DNA from: CAZLMW01 sp964560875
Lineage (GTDB): Bacteria > Myxococcota_A > UBA9042
Reading direction: 5' to 3'
Length of the DNA: 64,000 nt
Assembly (NCBI GenBank): GCA_964560875.1
Contig: CAZLMW010000023.1
Coordinates: 1-64,000 of the forward strand
Positions 53,414-63,015 of this stretch are shown piece after piece. Every line of letters starts with the position of its first letter. The stretch's first letter is position 1. Below the pieces are notes generated by a model, which ran no database searches, was not told the origin of the DNA, and saw nothing but the letters and a program-made list of their open reading frames with translations. A program made the translations under genes and the position numbers.

Positions 53414-54700
53414 CTAGGCGAATCGGCGACGCAGCAGGACGAGCGCGGCCATCGCGAAGATGACAAACGGCACGGAGCTGTTGTTGTTGGTCGGTGTGGC
53501 CGAGCAGCCGCTGTCGTCGGTCTTCGGCGGCGTGGTGGTCGTGCCGCCGGAGCTGCCCGAACCCGCGTCGGACGCGTCGGCTGTGCCACCGCTGCTGGCG
53601 CCACCGGAGCTGGTGCCACCGGAGCTGCTTCCGCCGCCCGTGTCGGCGCTCGAGCCGCCAGCGTCCTTGCCGGTCGTTCCGCCGCCGATGCACACACCGG
53701 AGGTGTCGCAGACCTTGCCGCCCGTGCACTTGCCGCAGGTTTTGCCACAGCCGTCGGGTCCACATTCCTTGCCGGCACACTTGGGCTGGCACGGAGCGTC
53801 CTTGCACTGCAGGTCGAAGTCGCCGCAGCAAGCGGTCTGCTTGTCGCCCGTCTTGCACGCGGGGTCGCAGGCGCACGCGTAGGTGAACTGCGTGCCACCC
53901 TGGCCGCTGGTGATGCCCTTGCCACACTTGTCCTTGCAGCTGTACTGCTGGGGGCACATCGCCTTGTGATCGGCGCAGCAATCGCCGTACTTCACACACT
54001 GGCCGTCGCAGTTGCAGGGCGCGGAGTCACCGAGGTACTTGCCGCACTGGTCTTTGCATGTGCCCTTGGTCGGGTCGGCGCAAGCCGCCCAGCCGCACTG
54101 CTGGATCTTCACGTAGATGTCGAGCGCCTTGTTCGCGTCATCCTGGCTGAACTTCAGCTCCGTCGCGCACTTGTTGGTCGACTTCTTGGCGCCGTCCGGC
54201 TTCTTGGGGTCGTCGGGCTCCTGGAGGCACTTCGCCAGCTTGTTGCAGTTGGCGTCGGACTTGCACGCCGAGACTTCCTTGGGGCACTTGCTGTCCCAGC
54301 AGGTGTTGCCGGAGAACGTCGTGCCCGAGCCGCCACCATCGGTGCTACTTGTAGCGTCGGTGCTGCTCGAGGCGTCACCGCTGGTCGAACCTGCATCGCT
54401 CGCGCCGCCGGCGTCCGTGGTCGTAGTGCCTGAGTCAGTGGCCGTGCCCGCGTCGCCGCCGGTCGAACCAGCGTCTGCTGTGGAACCAGCGTCGCCGCCA
54501 GTTGAGCCGGCGTCGGCGGTGGGAGTCGCGTTGCTGGCAGCGTCCGCCGCCGCGGTGCTGGAGTCAGGGGCGGCCGAGCCGGCGTCCGGGGCTTCCTTGG
54601 CGGCGTCGGCCGAACTGCCCGATTCCGCGGCTGCGGTCGAGGCAACCAGGCCAATCGCTGCGACCATTGCGGCTGCGTGGAAGGCGTAGCGGTTCATCAT
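53414..54700 (-). CDS. Surface protein with two somatomedin-B-like domains and MYXO-CTERM-like tail
   Basis: ATG 54700 has GGAG 9 nt upstream; ATG 54724 is in frame but has no site. The product is 428 aa: signal peptide (cleavage near STAAA, residue ~25), ~95 residues of Ala/Asp/Gly/Ser/Thr low complexity, then a Cys-rich core. Two segments follow the somatomedin-B pattern C-x3-CG ... CxCDxxC ... CC-x-D-x-C (around CKDQCGKYLGDSAPCNCDGQ and the region with ACACDPAC ... ACCGDF). Next is a CGPDGCGKTCGKC motif common in myxobacterial surface proteins, a Gly/Ser/Thr linker, and a tail with Cys, a hydrophobic helix (VPFVIFAMAALVLL) and RRR. The tail should direct surface anchoring. Function unknown. 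It is 194 bp downstream of the giant lipoprotein gene on the same strand, with its own terminator. Confidence 0.85.
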   Translation of the reverse strand: MMNRYAFHAAAMVAAIGLVASTAAAESGSSADAAKEAPDAGSAAPDSSTAAADAASNATPTADAGSTGGDAGSTADAGSTGGDAGTATDSGTTTTDAGGASDAGSTSGDASSSTDATSSTDGGGSGTTFSGNTCWDSKCPKEVSACKSDANCNKLAKCLQEPDDPKKPDGAKKSTNKCATELKFSQDDANKALDIYVKIQQCGWAACADPTKGTCKDQCGKYLGDSAPCNCDGQCVKYGDCCADHKAMCPQQYSCKDKCGKGITSGQGGTQFTYACACDPACKTGDKQTACCGDFDLQCKDAPCQPKCAGKECGPDGCGKTCGKCTGGKVCDTSGVCIGGGTTGKDAGGSSADTGGGSSSGGTSSGGASSGGTADASDAGSGSSGGTTTTPPKTDDSGCSATPTNNNSSVPFVIFAMAALVLLRRRFA

Positions 54701-54787
54701 CTTGATCTTCTCCAAAGTCGTCATTTTTCCGGTCGAGGCTGTTCAGTCGTGCGGTTCTGCGGCCCGATCCGGTCGCCGCTCAGCGCG

Positions 54788-54802
54788 AGGGTGGCGCACC
54801 CT
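54788..54802. promoter_or_regulatory. Palindrome AGGGTG-GCG-CACCCT upstream of the somatomedin-B-type gene
   Basis: A perfect 6-bp inverted repeat with 3-bp centre, 88 bp before ATG 54700 in the 194-bp space below the giant lipoprotein gene. It could be an operator; no regulator is identified. Confidence 0.4.
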
Positions 54803-54894
54803 ACACGAGCCGACAAAATTCTGCCAAGCAAAGCGTCGAGAATCCGCGTACGGGCCGCCGTTGCATCGCCGCAAGATCGCTCGACAAGCGGCCG

Positions 54895-57800
54895 CTACTG
54901 GCAGGTCCAGCCCAACTCGAAGTCGTCAAACCACGCGCCCTGGGCGTTGTTGTTGAGCGGATTGGCGACAAATCGGAAGCCGACGGTCAGTGACTTGCCG
55001 ATATGATCCTTGAGGTCGAACGAGATTTGTTCGTAACCGGTGGTCTTCTTGCAGCTTTGCTCGGTCGATTGCCCGTTGACGAGCAGCTGGATGCGGTCGG
55101 TCGGCAGCGGGAAGTTGGCGCACGTCGGCCCCTCCGCGCTGTCGAAGCGATACTTGAAGCGAACAAACGCCGTCTTCGCACCGGTCGGGATCGCCACCTG
55201 CTTGTAGGTGGCCGTCGCAAGCGTCGCGCCGAAGTTGTAGCTGTGTTTGCCGCTGTCGTTGATGTTGCCGACGTACAACGCCGACGGCGCGCTCGAAGGC
55301 TGCAGCGTGCTGAGCTGCCACTTGATGTTGTTGTTGGATGACTGGAACGAAAACCCTGCGGTGTCGCTGTTGAAGTTCTGCTTGTGGGTCGCAAACGCCG
55401 TGTTGCTGCACTTGCCGGTCTTTGGATCGCAGTCATCGGCGGTGCAGGCATCGCCATCGCTGCAGCTCTTTTTCACGCCGACGCACACGCCCTGGGCCGA
55501 ACAGAGGTCTTGGGTCGTGCAGAGGCTGCCGTCGTCGCAAAAGCCATTGACGTTGGGCGGGTTCTTGCACTTTCCGGTCGCCGCGTCGCAGGAATCGAAG
55601 GTGCACTGGTTGCCGTCGTTGCAGTCCGCGGGGCCCTTGCAACAGTCCTTGGCGGTTGACGTACCGACCACGCGGATGTCGTCGACGTAGACGCCCTCGG
55701 CGTTGTTGTTGGACGCGTCGACGGTATCGAAGGTGAAGGTGATCGTGGCGACCTTGCCGCGCAGATCCTTGCCCGAGTCGCTCAGCGAGATGCTTCGGTC
55801 GGTGAACGTCGCTGTGCTCGCACAAACCTGGTCGGTCACGGTCGTCGTGCCGTCGGTCGCGGTGATGGTGAGCCGATCTTTGTCGCAATTGCCGTCCGCG
55901 ACCGCCATGAAGTACTTGAACGACAAGGCAAAATCGCCGCCCGCCGGGATTGAGATCTTCGGCAGCGTGAACGTGGTCTTCGACTTGCCCGCGTTGTAGT
56001 TCTTCGCTGCCGCGTCGCCGACGTAGTGCGAATTGGGCGAGCTTGCGCTGCGGTTCTTGCTCACCGTCCAGGCGACCTTGGTGTTGTCCCCCGTCACCGC
56101 GATGCCGTTGGCTTTGCCGTCGTCGAAGGTCTCTTCGTAGAGCACAACGGGCGCGAACGTTCCGGGGACGAAGCTGCCGCATGTGCCGTTCTTGCAGGCC
56201 TCGACCGTGCAGTCCGTTCCGTCGTCTTTGCAGACGACAGCGTCGACCTGGCACTGGCCATTGGCGCAGGTGTCGGTTGTGCATGGGAAGTCGTCGCCGC
56301 AGTCGCTGTCCTTTGCGCAGCAGCCAGTCACCGGATTGGGGCTCGAGCAGGCGCCGTCCTTGCAGGCCTCATCCTTGGTGCACGGGTTGCCGTCGTCGCA
56401 GCTGCCCGTGTTGTTGGTCATCACGCACTTACCGCCGCTGCAGGCGTCGTCTGTGCACGCGTTGCCGTCGTCGCAGCCGCCCTGCCCGGCGCATTTGCCT
56501 TGCGCATCGCAGACATCGCCGGACGAGCACGCGTTGCCGTCATCGCAGGCCAGTCCGGGTTTGATCGTCGACGTGCATTTGCCCGATTGCAGGTCGCAAG
56601 TGTCCACGGTGCACGCGTCGCCGTCTGTGCACGAGCCGTTGCCGGTTTGGTTGACGCACTGACCGGTCTTCACGTCGCAGCTGTCCGTCGTGCAGGAGTT
56701 GTTGTCGTCGCAGTTCTTCGTCAGCCCCGACTGGCATGAGCCGTTGCCGCACGTGTCGCCGAGCGTGCACGCGCTTCCGTCGTCGCAGGCCTTGGTGTTG
56801 TTTGCCGCTTTGCAGCCGTTCTTGTCGGGGCACGTGTCATCGGTGCAGACGTTGCCGTCATCGCAGTTGGTCGGCTTGCCGCCCGCGCAGCTTCCGGACG
56901 CGCAGGTTTCGCCGGTGGTGCACTTATCGCCGTCGTCGCAGGGCCCGCCGCTGTTGCCGACGTTGCTGCAGGCGCCGGTCTTGGTATCGCAGCTGTCGTT
57001 GGTGCACGGGTCGCTGTCCGCGCAGTTTTTCGGCGTCCCGTTGCATTTGCCGGACGTGCACGCGTCGCCGCTGGTGCACGCGTCGTTGTCATTGCACGCG
57101 CCGGTGATCGGCTTGAACACACAGCCGGGTGTTGTGCCCGAGGCGTCGCAGCTATCGGCCGTGCAGGGGTTGTTGTCGTCGCACGCGAGCCCGATCCCGC
57201 CGCCACAGACCGGCCCCTTGGGGGACACCTGGCACGTCTCGCCGGTTGTGCAGTTGGACTTGTCGTCGCATGGCGCGCCGATCTTGGCGGTCGTCTTGCA
57301 ACCGGTTGTCTTGTCGCACTCGTCGAGGGTGCATGCGTTGTTGTCGCTGCACTTGCTGGCGTCCGCGTTATTGATGCACCCCGCTTTCGGGTCGCAGGCG
57401 TCGCTCGTGCAGCTGACCTTGTCGTCGCAATTGACGGCGATCCCCACGCACTTGCCAAGCGTGCAGACGTCGCCGCCGGTGCACTTGCTGCCGTCGTCGC
57501 AGATGGTCCCGGTCTTCATCGGTTGGAGCACGCACTTGCCGGTCGCCTTGGTGCACTCGTTGGCGAAACAAGCGACCGTCGAATCGGCGCATTTCACTTC
57601 GGTACCGGGCTTGGGCTTGCAGGTGCCGGACTGGCAGCTCGGGGTGCCGTTGCACTTGTCGTTGTCGTCGCTGCAGTCGCTGTCCTTTTGGCATGTGCAC
57701 TGGTTGAAGATGCCGTTGCATTTGCCGTTGAAGCAGACCGACGCGGGCGTGCACGGGTCGCCGTCGTCACAGGTCAAGGAGCCGGACGTGGGTGGGTTCT

Positions 57801-60800
57801 GGCAGCCGTTGGTCGCGTTGCACGAGTCGGTCGTGCACGGGTTGCTGTCGTCGCAATCGACGCTCTGACCGAGGCATTTGCCGGATGCACACTGGGTGTT
57901 GGTGGTGCACTTGCTGCCATCGTCGCAGGCGGTGCCGCTGGGGCGTTCCTTGGTGATGCACTTGCCGGTCGACGATTGGCACGCGACGGTGATGCAGGGC
58001 CCGCTTGTGCCGGGACAGGTGACGACTGTCTTGCTGTCGTATTTGCACTGACCGGACTGGCATGTGAACACGCCGTTGCACTTGTTGCCGTCGTCAAAAC
58101 CGGTGCAGTCGCTGTTGGTCTGGCACTGACATTGGCCCTTGCCGACGCATTTGCCGCCGGTGCACGTGTCCCCGGTTGTACAGATATCGCCGTCGTTGCA
58201 GGGGCCGGTGAGGTTCTTCTGCCCGCACGTCCCCTTGCCGTCGCAGGTCGCCTCGGTGCACGTGCTGCCGTCCCCGGAGCAGCCGTGTGACCCCTGGCAG
58301 GTGCCGGACTGACACGTACCGCTGCCGCCGCAGAGGACCGCACCACCGCAGAGGCTTCCGTTGGACGCTGTGGACGCGGCGCATTTACCGGATTTGGCGT
58401 CGCAGGTCGATGCGGTGCAGGGGTTGCCGTCGTCAACGCAGGTGACAACGGTGGCCAGGTCCACAACGCACGTGTTGTTTGTGCAGATGAGCGTGCCGTT
58501 GCAGGCGTTTCCGTCTTCGAACTTGCCGCAATCGGCGGTGGCTGCGCACTGACAGGTGTTGTTTCCGGACTTGCACGTGCCGGATGTACACGTGTCGCCC
58601 GCCGTACACTTGTTGCCGTCATCGCAGATCGCTCCGTCGTTGACGGGGACATGGACGCACCCCTTTGCGCTGTCACAGGAATCGCTCGTGCAGGCCTCGT
58701 CATCGGCGCATTCGCGGGGCTTGGCGGCGCAGGAACCACTGGCGCACGCGTCACCGACGGTGCAGAGCTTGCCGTCGTCGCAGGACGTGCCGTCTTTTTC
58801 GACCGTGGCGCCGCACTTGCCCGACTTCGAATCGCACGCTGTGGTCTGGCAGGGACCGTCTTTGCTGGTGTCGCAGACGACCACGGAACCGGACTTGATC
58901 GCGCACTTGCCGGCTTGGCAGGAGAGGGTGCCGTTGCAGAGGTTGCCGTCTTCCTTTGCGGCGCAGTCGCTGTCCTTGGTGCAGTCGCAGGTGTTGAGGC
59001 CATTGCAGCTGCCATCGAGCAAACACACGTCGCCGGTCGTGCAGCTGTTGCCGTCGTCGCAGGCCTTCGCGGGTGTGACGGCGAATCGGCAACCTGCGGT
59101 GGGATCGCAGCTGTCGGCTGTGCAGAACTTGCCGTCGTCACAGGTCAAGCTGGCTGTTCCGACGCAGCTGCCGTTGGTGCAAGTGCTGGCTGTGGTGCAG
59201 GCGTTGCCATCATCGCAAACCCCGCCATTGCCGATGCCAGATGTCGCGCACTGACCCGATGAGGGCACGCACGCGACGGTCGTGCAGGGGTTGTCGTCGT
59301 CCTTGCAGGTGATGGCGCTGCCCGGTTTGGCCTCGCACTTGCCAGACGTGCACTGCAGGGTTCCGTTGCACTTGTTGCCGTCGTCCTGCTTGGCGCAGTC
59401 GGCATCGGTCTGGCACACGCCACACACGTCGTTGCCGCCCTTGCACACGCCCTGATCGCACTTTTCGCCCTGCGTGCACGCGTTGCCGTCGTCGCACTGG
59501 TCGCCGTTGAGGGCGGTGTGCTTGCAACCGGACTTGGGATCGCACGTGTCGAGGCTGCACGGGTTCTTGTCGTCACAAACGAATGTGTCGCCCTTGCAGA
59601 CGCCCGACTGGCACCGATCCTGGCTGGTGCAGACGCTGTTGTCGGTGCAGCTGGTCCCCTCCGGGAACGATGTCATCGCGCATTTGCCGGTTTGCGTGTC
59701 GCAGAGGTTGGCGCGGCAGTTGGTGTCGTTTGCCTTGTCGCAGGTGATGACGGTTTTCGGATCCAGCTGGCACTTGTTGGCGACGCAGGTGAGCGTGCCG
59801 TTGCACAGGTTGCTGTCGTTTTTGCAGTCGCTGTTGGTCTTGCAGTCGCAGGCGTTGGTGCCCGGGACACATTGCCCGGCGGCGCACCGGTCGTTGACCG
59901 TGCACGCGTTGCCGTCGTCGCAGCTCGCGGTGTTGTTGGTGAAGAAGCAGCCGTTGGCGGGCGAGCAGCCGTCGGACGTGCAGGGTTTTTTGTCGTCGCA
60001 TGTCTTCTTGGAGCCGCCGCCGCACGTCGTTCCGTTGCAGGTCGTCGCTTCGGTGCAGGCGTCGCTGTCGTCACAGCTGGCCCCGGACGGCTTTTGAACC
60101 ACGGTGCACTTGCCGGTCGAGGCCACACAGGAGCTCGTACGGCAGGGCCCATCGTTGCTCGTGTCGCAGGTCACAACCGAGCCCGGCTTGACGCCGCACT
60201 TGTTGTCGACGCACGACGGAACGCCATTGCAGAGGTCCCCATCGTCTTTGCAATCGACGTCTTTGCTGCAGGTACAGACGTCGTTGCCGCCGCCGCACAC
60301 GCCCTTGTCGTCGCAGGTTGTCGACTCTGTGCACGCGTCGCCGTCGTCGCAGGCTTTGTTGGCGGTGATGACATGCGTGCACTGCTTGGCCGTCGCATCG
60401 CAGGCGTCGATCGTGCAGACGTTTCCGTCGTCGCACGTCGCCGCCTTGGCCACGCATTTGCCGGTCTGGCAGGTGCCGGGAGTCGGGCAGGAAGCGCCGT
60501 CGGTGCATGTTGAGCCGGCCGGTAGCGCAACAAATCCGCACGTTCCGCTGGCCGGTAGGCAGCGATACGACTGACAGGGGCCGCCGTCCTGGCCGGTGCA
60601 TTCGACCGCGTCGCCCTTGGGCACGCAGGCGCCGGCGTCACACTTCAGCGTACCGTTGCACGCGTCTCCGTCGTCAAACGTGGCGCAGTCTGCGTCCTTG
60701 GCGCATTGGCACGCGTTCTTGCCGGCCACGCAGCCATTGGGCCCGCAGGTGTCGCCCTTGGTGCAGGAGTTGCCGTCGTCGCAGGGCACGCCGTCTTCGA

Positions 60801-62937
60801 GCTTGGCGGGTTTGGCGACGCAGCCGGTTTTCGGGTCGCAGCTGTCGATCGAACACGCGTCACCATCATCGCACTGGACCGGTCCGCCGCCCCCACAGCC
60901 GCCGCCTGCGAGGCAACTTTCGCCGGTGGTGCATGGATTTCCGTCGTTGCACGCGAGCTTCTTACCGCCGCCGACCGCCGCCTTGGGCTGATCGACACAC
61001 TGCCCGGTTTTGGGCTGGCACACCGTGTCGGCACAGGGGTTTGTCGAGGCCTGGCACGTCACCACGCTGAGCGGGTCCAGGGCGCACTTTCCGGCCGCGC
61101 AAACCAGCGTGCCGTTGCAGAGGTCGCCGTCTTCCTTGTTCGCGCAATCGGCAGCCTGCAAGCACTCACAGCCGCCGTCGGTGCCCTTGCACTGGCCATC
61201 GACGCAGGTATCGGACGTTGTGCAGGGGTCCGAGTCATCGCACGTCGTCGCTTCCGATTCGGGGAGCGGCGCGAAATCACAGGTCAGCTCGCCGGCGTCG
61301 TCGAGTTGGCAGCCGTTGATGGTGCACGGGTTGCCGTCGTCACAGGCCTTTGTCTTCTTCGCGACGCACTCGCCTTCGCTGCATGCGCCCTCGATCGCGC
61401 ACGGGTTGCCGTCGTCACATGCAGCGCCGTCGATAAGGCCGACGCTCAGGCATGAACCGCCGGGATCGGCCGGATCACACCAGTCGAATGTGCACGGCTT
61501 TCCGTCGTCGCACGTCGAGGCGCCCGGTTTGCATACGCCCGCGAGACAGCTGGACGTCTTGGAGCAGGCCTCACCATCGTCGCAATCCGCGCCATCGACG
61601 GAGTCCGTCCAGGTGCAGCCCGCCGCGAGATCGCATTGGTCGATCGTGCAGGGGTTGCCATCATCGCAGTTGCCGCCGATGCCGTTTTGGCAGTTTCCGC
61701 CGGACGAGCAGTTGTCGCCCACCGTGCAGGCGTTGCCGTCATCGCAGGGCGCGCCGCTTACAAGCCCCACTTTTGCGCATCCCTTTGCCGTACACAGAGC
61801 CATCTGGCACTCGCCGCCATCGCCGCAAGGTGTCGCCTTGGACGGGTCGATCGAACAGTTGCCGCCCGTGCATGTGACCTGGCCAAGACATGCGATGACG
61901 TCACCGCTCGCCTTGATGCAATCGTCGACCGAGGCGCACGCGCACACCGACACGCCGCCGCACACGCCACCGGCACACCGATCGTCCTTGGTGCACTGGT
62001 TGCCGTCGTCGCAGTCTTTTCCATCGCTCGCCGCGTCCACCACGCAGCCTTTCTTCGCGTCGCAGCTACCGGATTGGCAGGCGCCGCCGGTTGCGCACGA
62101 GATGGTCGCGCCAGAAGTGCACGCGCCACCGCTGCAGAAGTCGCCATTGGTGCAAACAGAGCCGTCGTCGCACGGCGTCTTGTCCGCGAGGTCGTCATAG
62201 ACGCAGCCGCCAGAGCTCGGATCGCAGCGGGCCTTCTTGCAGGGCTTGTCGTCCGGACACGTCTTGACGGCCGTGACATCGGTCATGCATTTGCCGGCCG
62301 AGCAGACCAGAGCGCCCACGCACTTGTCGCCCGCTGCTTTGCCCGCGCAGTCCGCGTCCTGGGCGCACTCGCAGACGTTCACGCCGCCGACGCAGGCGCC
62401 CGCTTTGCATGAATCAACCGCTGTGCATGGGTTGCCGTCGTCACAGCCCGCGTTGCCGGGTTCGTGGACGCAGTCGCCGGTGGTTGCGTCGCACCGATCG
62501 GTGGTGCACACCTGCCCGTCATCGCACGACTTGTGCTGCATGGGACGACAGGTCCCGCCACGGCACATCGATTCGCTGGTGCAGGGGTCATCGTCATCGC
62601 AGACGGCGAACTCAGGAGCGATGCCGACCACGCACGACTTGCGACCCTCGTCGCACGCCGCGATCAGGCACGGACCGGATGCCAGCGGAGCGCACTCGGC
62701 GTCCGACAAACAAATCGGCTGGTCTTTGCCCGGTGGCACAACTTTGTTGGAAACCGGCGACGCGCTTTCGTCGACAGGGGTCGACAACGTCTCGATCGCG
62801 GAGCCGTCGCAGCCGGCGATGCCAAACGATCCGATCGCCACCAGGACGGCCGCGCATGCCAGCTTCAAGGCACACCGCAGCCGTGAATTCAGCGCGGTCG
62901 CCACAACCGGCATTTGGGGCACGTCGAGTTTGCGCAT
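54895..62937 (-). CDS. Giant Cys-rich repeat lipoprotein C with two C-terminal jelly-roll-like domains
   Basis: ATG 62937 starts a 2680-aa product (an in-frame GTG at 62952 is also possible; both have weak ribosome-binding sites). The signal ends in a lipobox (GIAGC). From about residue 80 the chain is tandem CDDGNxCTxxDxCxxGxC units, often with an inserted CxCxxDxDC ... LCNGTLxC module that the giant plus-strand gene lacks. Near the C-terminus are two repeat-free ~165-aa domains (about nt 55650-56165 and 54898-55390), each starting with a (E/Q)xF(D/N)(D/S)... strand and ending with (V/F)DDxxx(V/L)G, a pattern typical of MAM/jelly-roll-like binding domains; they are joined by two more repeat units. 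It should be membrane-anchored by lipid with a long disulfide-rich stalk and a binding tip. Function inferred only. Confidence 0.9.
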   Translation of the reverse strand: MRKLDVPQMPVVATALNSRLRCALKLACAAVLVAIGSFGIAGCDGSAIETLSTPVDESASPVSNKVVPPGKDQPICLSDAECAPLASGPCLIAACDEGRKSCVVGIAPEFAVCDDDDPCTSESMCRGGTCRPMQHKSCDDGQVCTTDRCDATTGDCVHEPGNAGCDDGNPCTAVDSCKAGACVGGVNVCECAQDADCAGKAAGDKCVGALVCSAGKCMTDVTAVKTCPDDKPCKKARCDPSSGGCVYDDLADKTPCDDGSVCTNGDFCSGGACTSGATISCATGGACQSGSCDAKKGCVVDAASDGKDCDDGNQCTKDDRCAGGVCGGVSVCACASVDDCIKASGDVIACLGQVTCTGGNCSIDPSKATPCGDGGECQMALCTAKGCAKVGLVSGAPCDDGNACTVGDNCSSGGNCQNGIGGNCDDGNPCTIDQCDLAAGCTWTDSVDGADCDDGEACSKTSSCLAGVCKPGASTCDDGKPCTFDWCDPADPGGSCLSVGLIDGAACDDGNPCAIEGACSEGECVAKKTKACDDGNPCTINGCQLDDAGELTCDFAPLPESEATTCDDSDPCTTSDTCVDGQCKGTDGGCECLQAADCANKEDGDLCNGTLVCAAGKCALDPLSVVTCQASTNPCADTVCQPKTGQCVDQPKAAVGGGKKLACNDGNPCTTGESCLAGGGCGGGGPVQCDDGDACSIDSCDPKTGCVAKPAKLEDGVPCDDGNSCTKGDTCGPNGCVAGKNACQCAKDADCATFDDGDACNGTLKCDAGACVPKGDAVECTGQDGGPCQSYRCLPASGTCGFVALPAGSTCTDGASCPTPGTCQTGKCVAKAATCDDGNVCTIDACDATAKQCTHVITANKACDDGDACTESTTCDDKGVCGGGNDVCTCSKDVDCKDDGDLCNGVPSCVDNKCGVKPGSVVTCDTSNDGPCRTSSCVASTGKCTVVQKPSGASCDDSDACTEATTCNGTTCGGGSKKTCDDKKPCTSDGCSPANGCFFTNNTASCDDGNACTVNDRCAAGQCVPGTNACDCKTNSDCKNDSNLCNGTLTCVANKCQLDPKTVITCDKANDTNCRANLCDTQTGKCAMTSFPEGTSCTDNSVCTSQDRCQSGVCKGDTFVCDDKNPCSLDTCDPKSGCKHTALNGDQCDDGNACTQGEKCDQGVCKGGNDVCGVCQTDADCAKQDDGNKCNGTLQCTSGKCEAKPGSAITCKDDDNPCTTVACVPSSGQCATSGIGNGGVCDDGNACTTASTCTNGSCVGTASLTCDDGKFCTADSCDPTAGCRFAVTPAKACDDGNSCTTGDVCLLDGSCNGLNTCDCTKDSDCAAKEDGNLCNGTLSCQAGKCAIKSGSVVVCDTSKDGPCQTTACDSKSGKCGATVEKDGTSCDDGKLCTVGDACASGSCAAKPRECADDEACTSDSCDSAKGCVHVPVNDGAICDDGNKCTAGDTCTSGTCKSGNNTCQCAATADCGKFEDGNACNGTLICTNNTCVVDLATVVTCVDDGNPCTASTCDAKSGKCAASTASNGSLCGGAVLCGGSGTCQSGTCQGSHGCSGDGSTCTEATCDGKGTCGQKNLTGPCNDGDICTTGDTCTGGKCVGKGQCQCQTNSDCTGFDDGNKCNGVFTCQSGQCKYDSKTVVTCPGTSGPCITVACQSSTGKCITKERPSGTACDDGSKCTTNTQCASGKCLGQSVDCDDSNPCTTDSCNATNGCQNPPTSGSLTCDDGDPCTPASVCFNGKCNGIFNQCTCQKDSDCSDDNDKCNGTPSCQSGTCKPKPGTEVKCADSTVACFANECTKATGKCVLQPMKTGTICDDGSKCTGGDVCTLGKCVGIAVNCDDKVSCTSDACDPKAGCINNADASKCSDNNACTLDECDKTTGCKTTAKIGAPCDDKSNCTTGETCQVSPKGPVCGGGIGLACDDNNPCTADSCDASGTTPGCVFKPITGACNDNDACTSGDACTSGKCNGTPKNCADSDPCTNDSCDTKTGACSNVGNSGGPCDDGDKCTTGETCASGSCAGGKPTNCDDGNVCTDDTCPDKNGCKAANNTKACDDGSACTLGDTCGNGSCQSGLTKNCDDNNSCTTDSCDVKTGQCVNQTGNGSCTDGDACTVDTCDLQSGKCTSTIKPGLACDDGNACSSGDVCDAQGKCAGQGGCDDGNACTDDACSGGKCVMTNNTGSCDDGNPCTKDEACKDGACSSPNPVTGCCAKDSDCGDDFPCTTDTCANGQCQVDAVVCKDDGTDCTVEACKNGTCGSFVPGTFAPVVLYEETFDDGKANGIAVTGDNTKVAWTVSKNRSASSPNSHYVGDAAAKNYNAGKSKTTFTLPKISIPAGGDFALSFKYFMAVADGNCDKDRLTITATDGTTTVTDQVCASTATFTDRSISLSDSGKDLRGKVATITFTFDTVDASNNNAEGVYVDDIRVVGTSTAKDCCKGPADCNDGNQCTFDSCDAATGKCKNPPNVNGFCDDGSLCTTQDLCSAQGVCVGVKKSCSDGDACTADDCDPKTGKCSNTAFATHKQNFNSDTAGFSFQSSNNNIKWQLSTLQPSSAPSALYVGNINDSGKHSYNFGATLATATYKQVAIPTGAKTAFVRFKYRFDSAEGPTCANFPLPTDRIQLLVNGQSTEQSCKKTTGYEQISFDLKDHIGKSLTVGFRFVANPLNNNAQGAWFDDFELGWTCQ

Positions 62938-63015
62938 CTTTACCGCCACCACGAGGGTACGGGCACACGTTGCGCGTCACAAGACAGCGGCCTGTTTGGT
63001 GATATGTGCGTCGCT

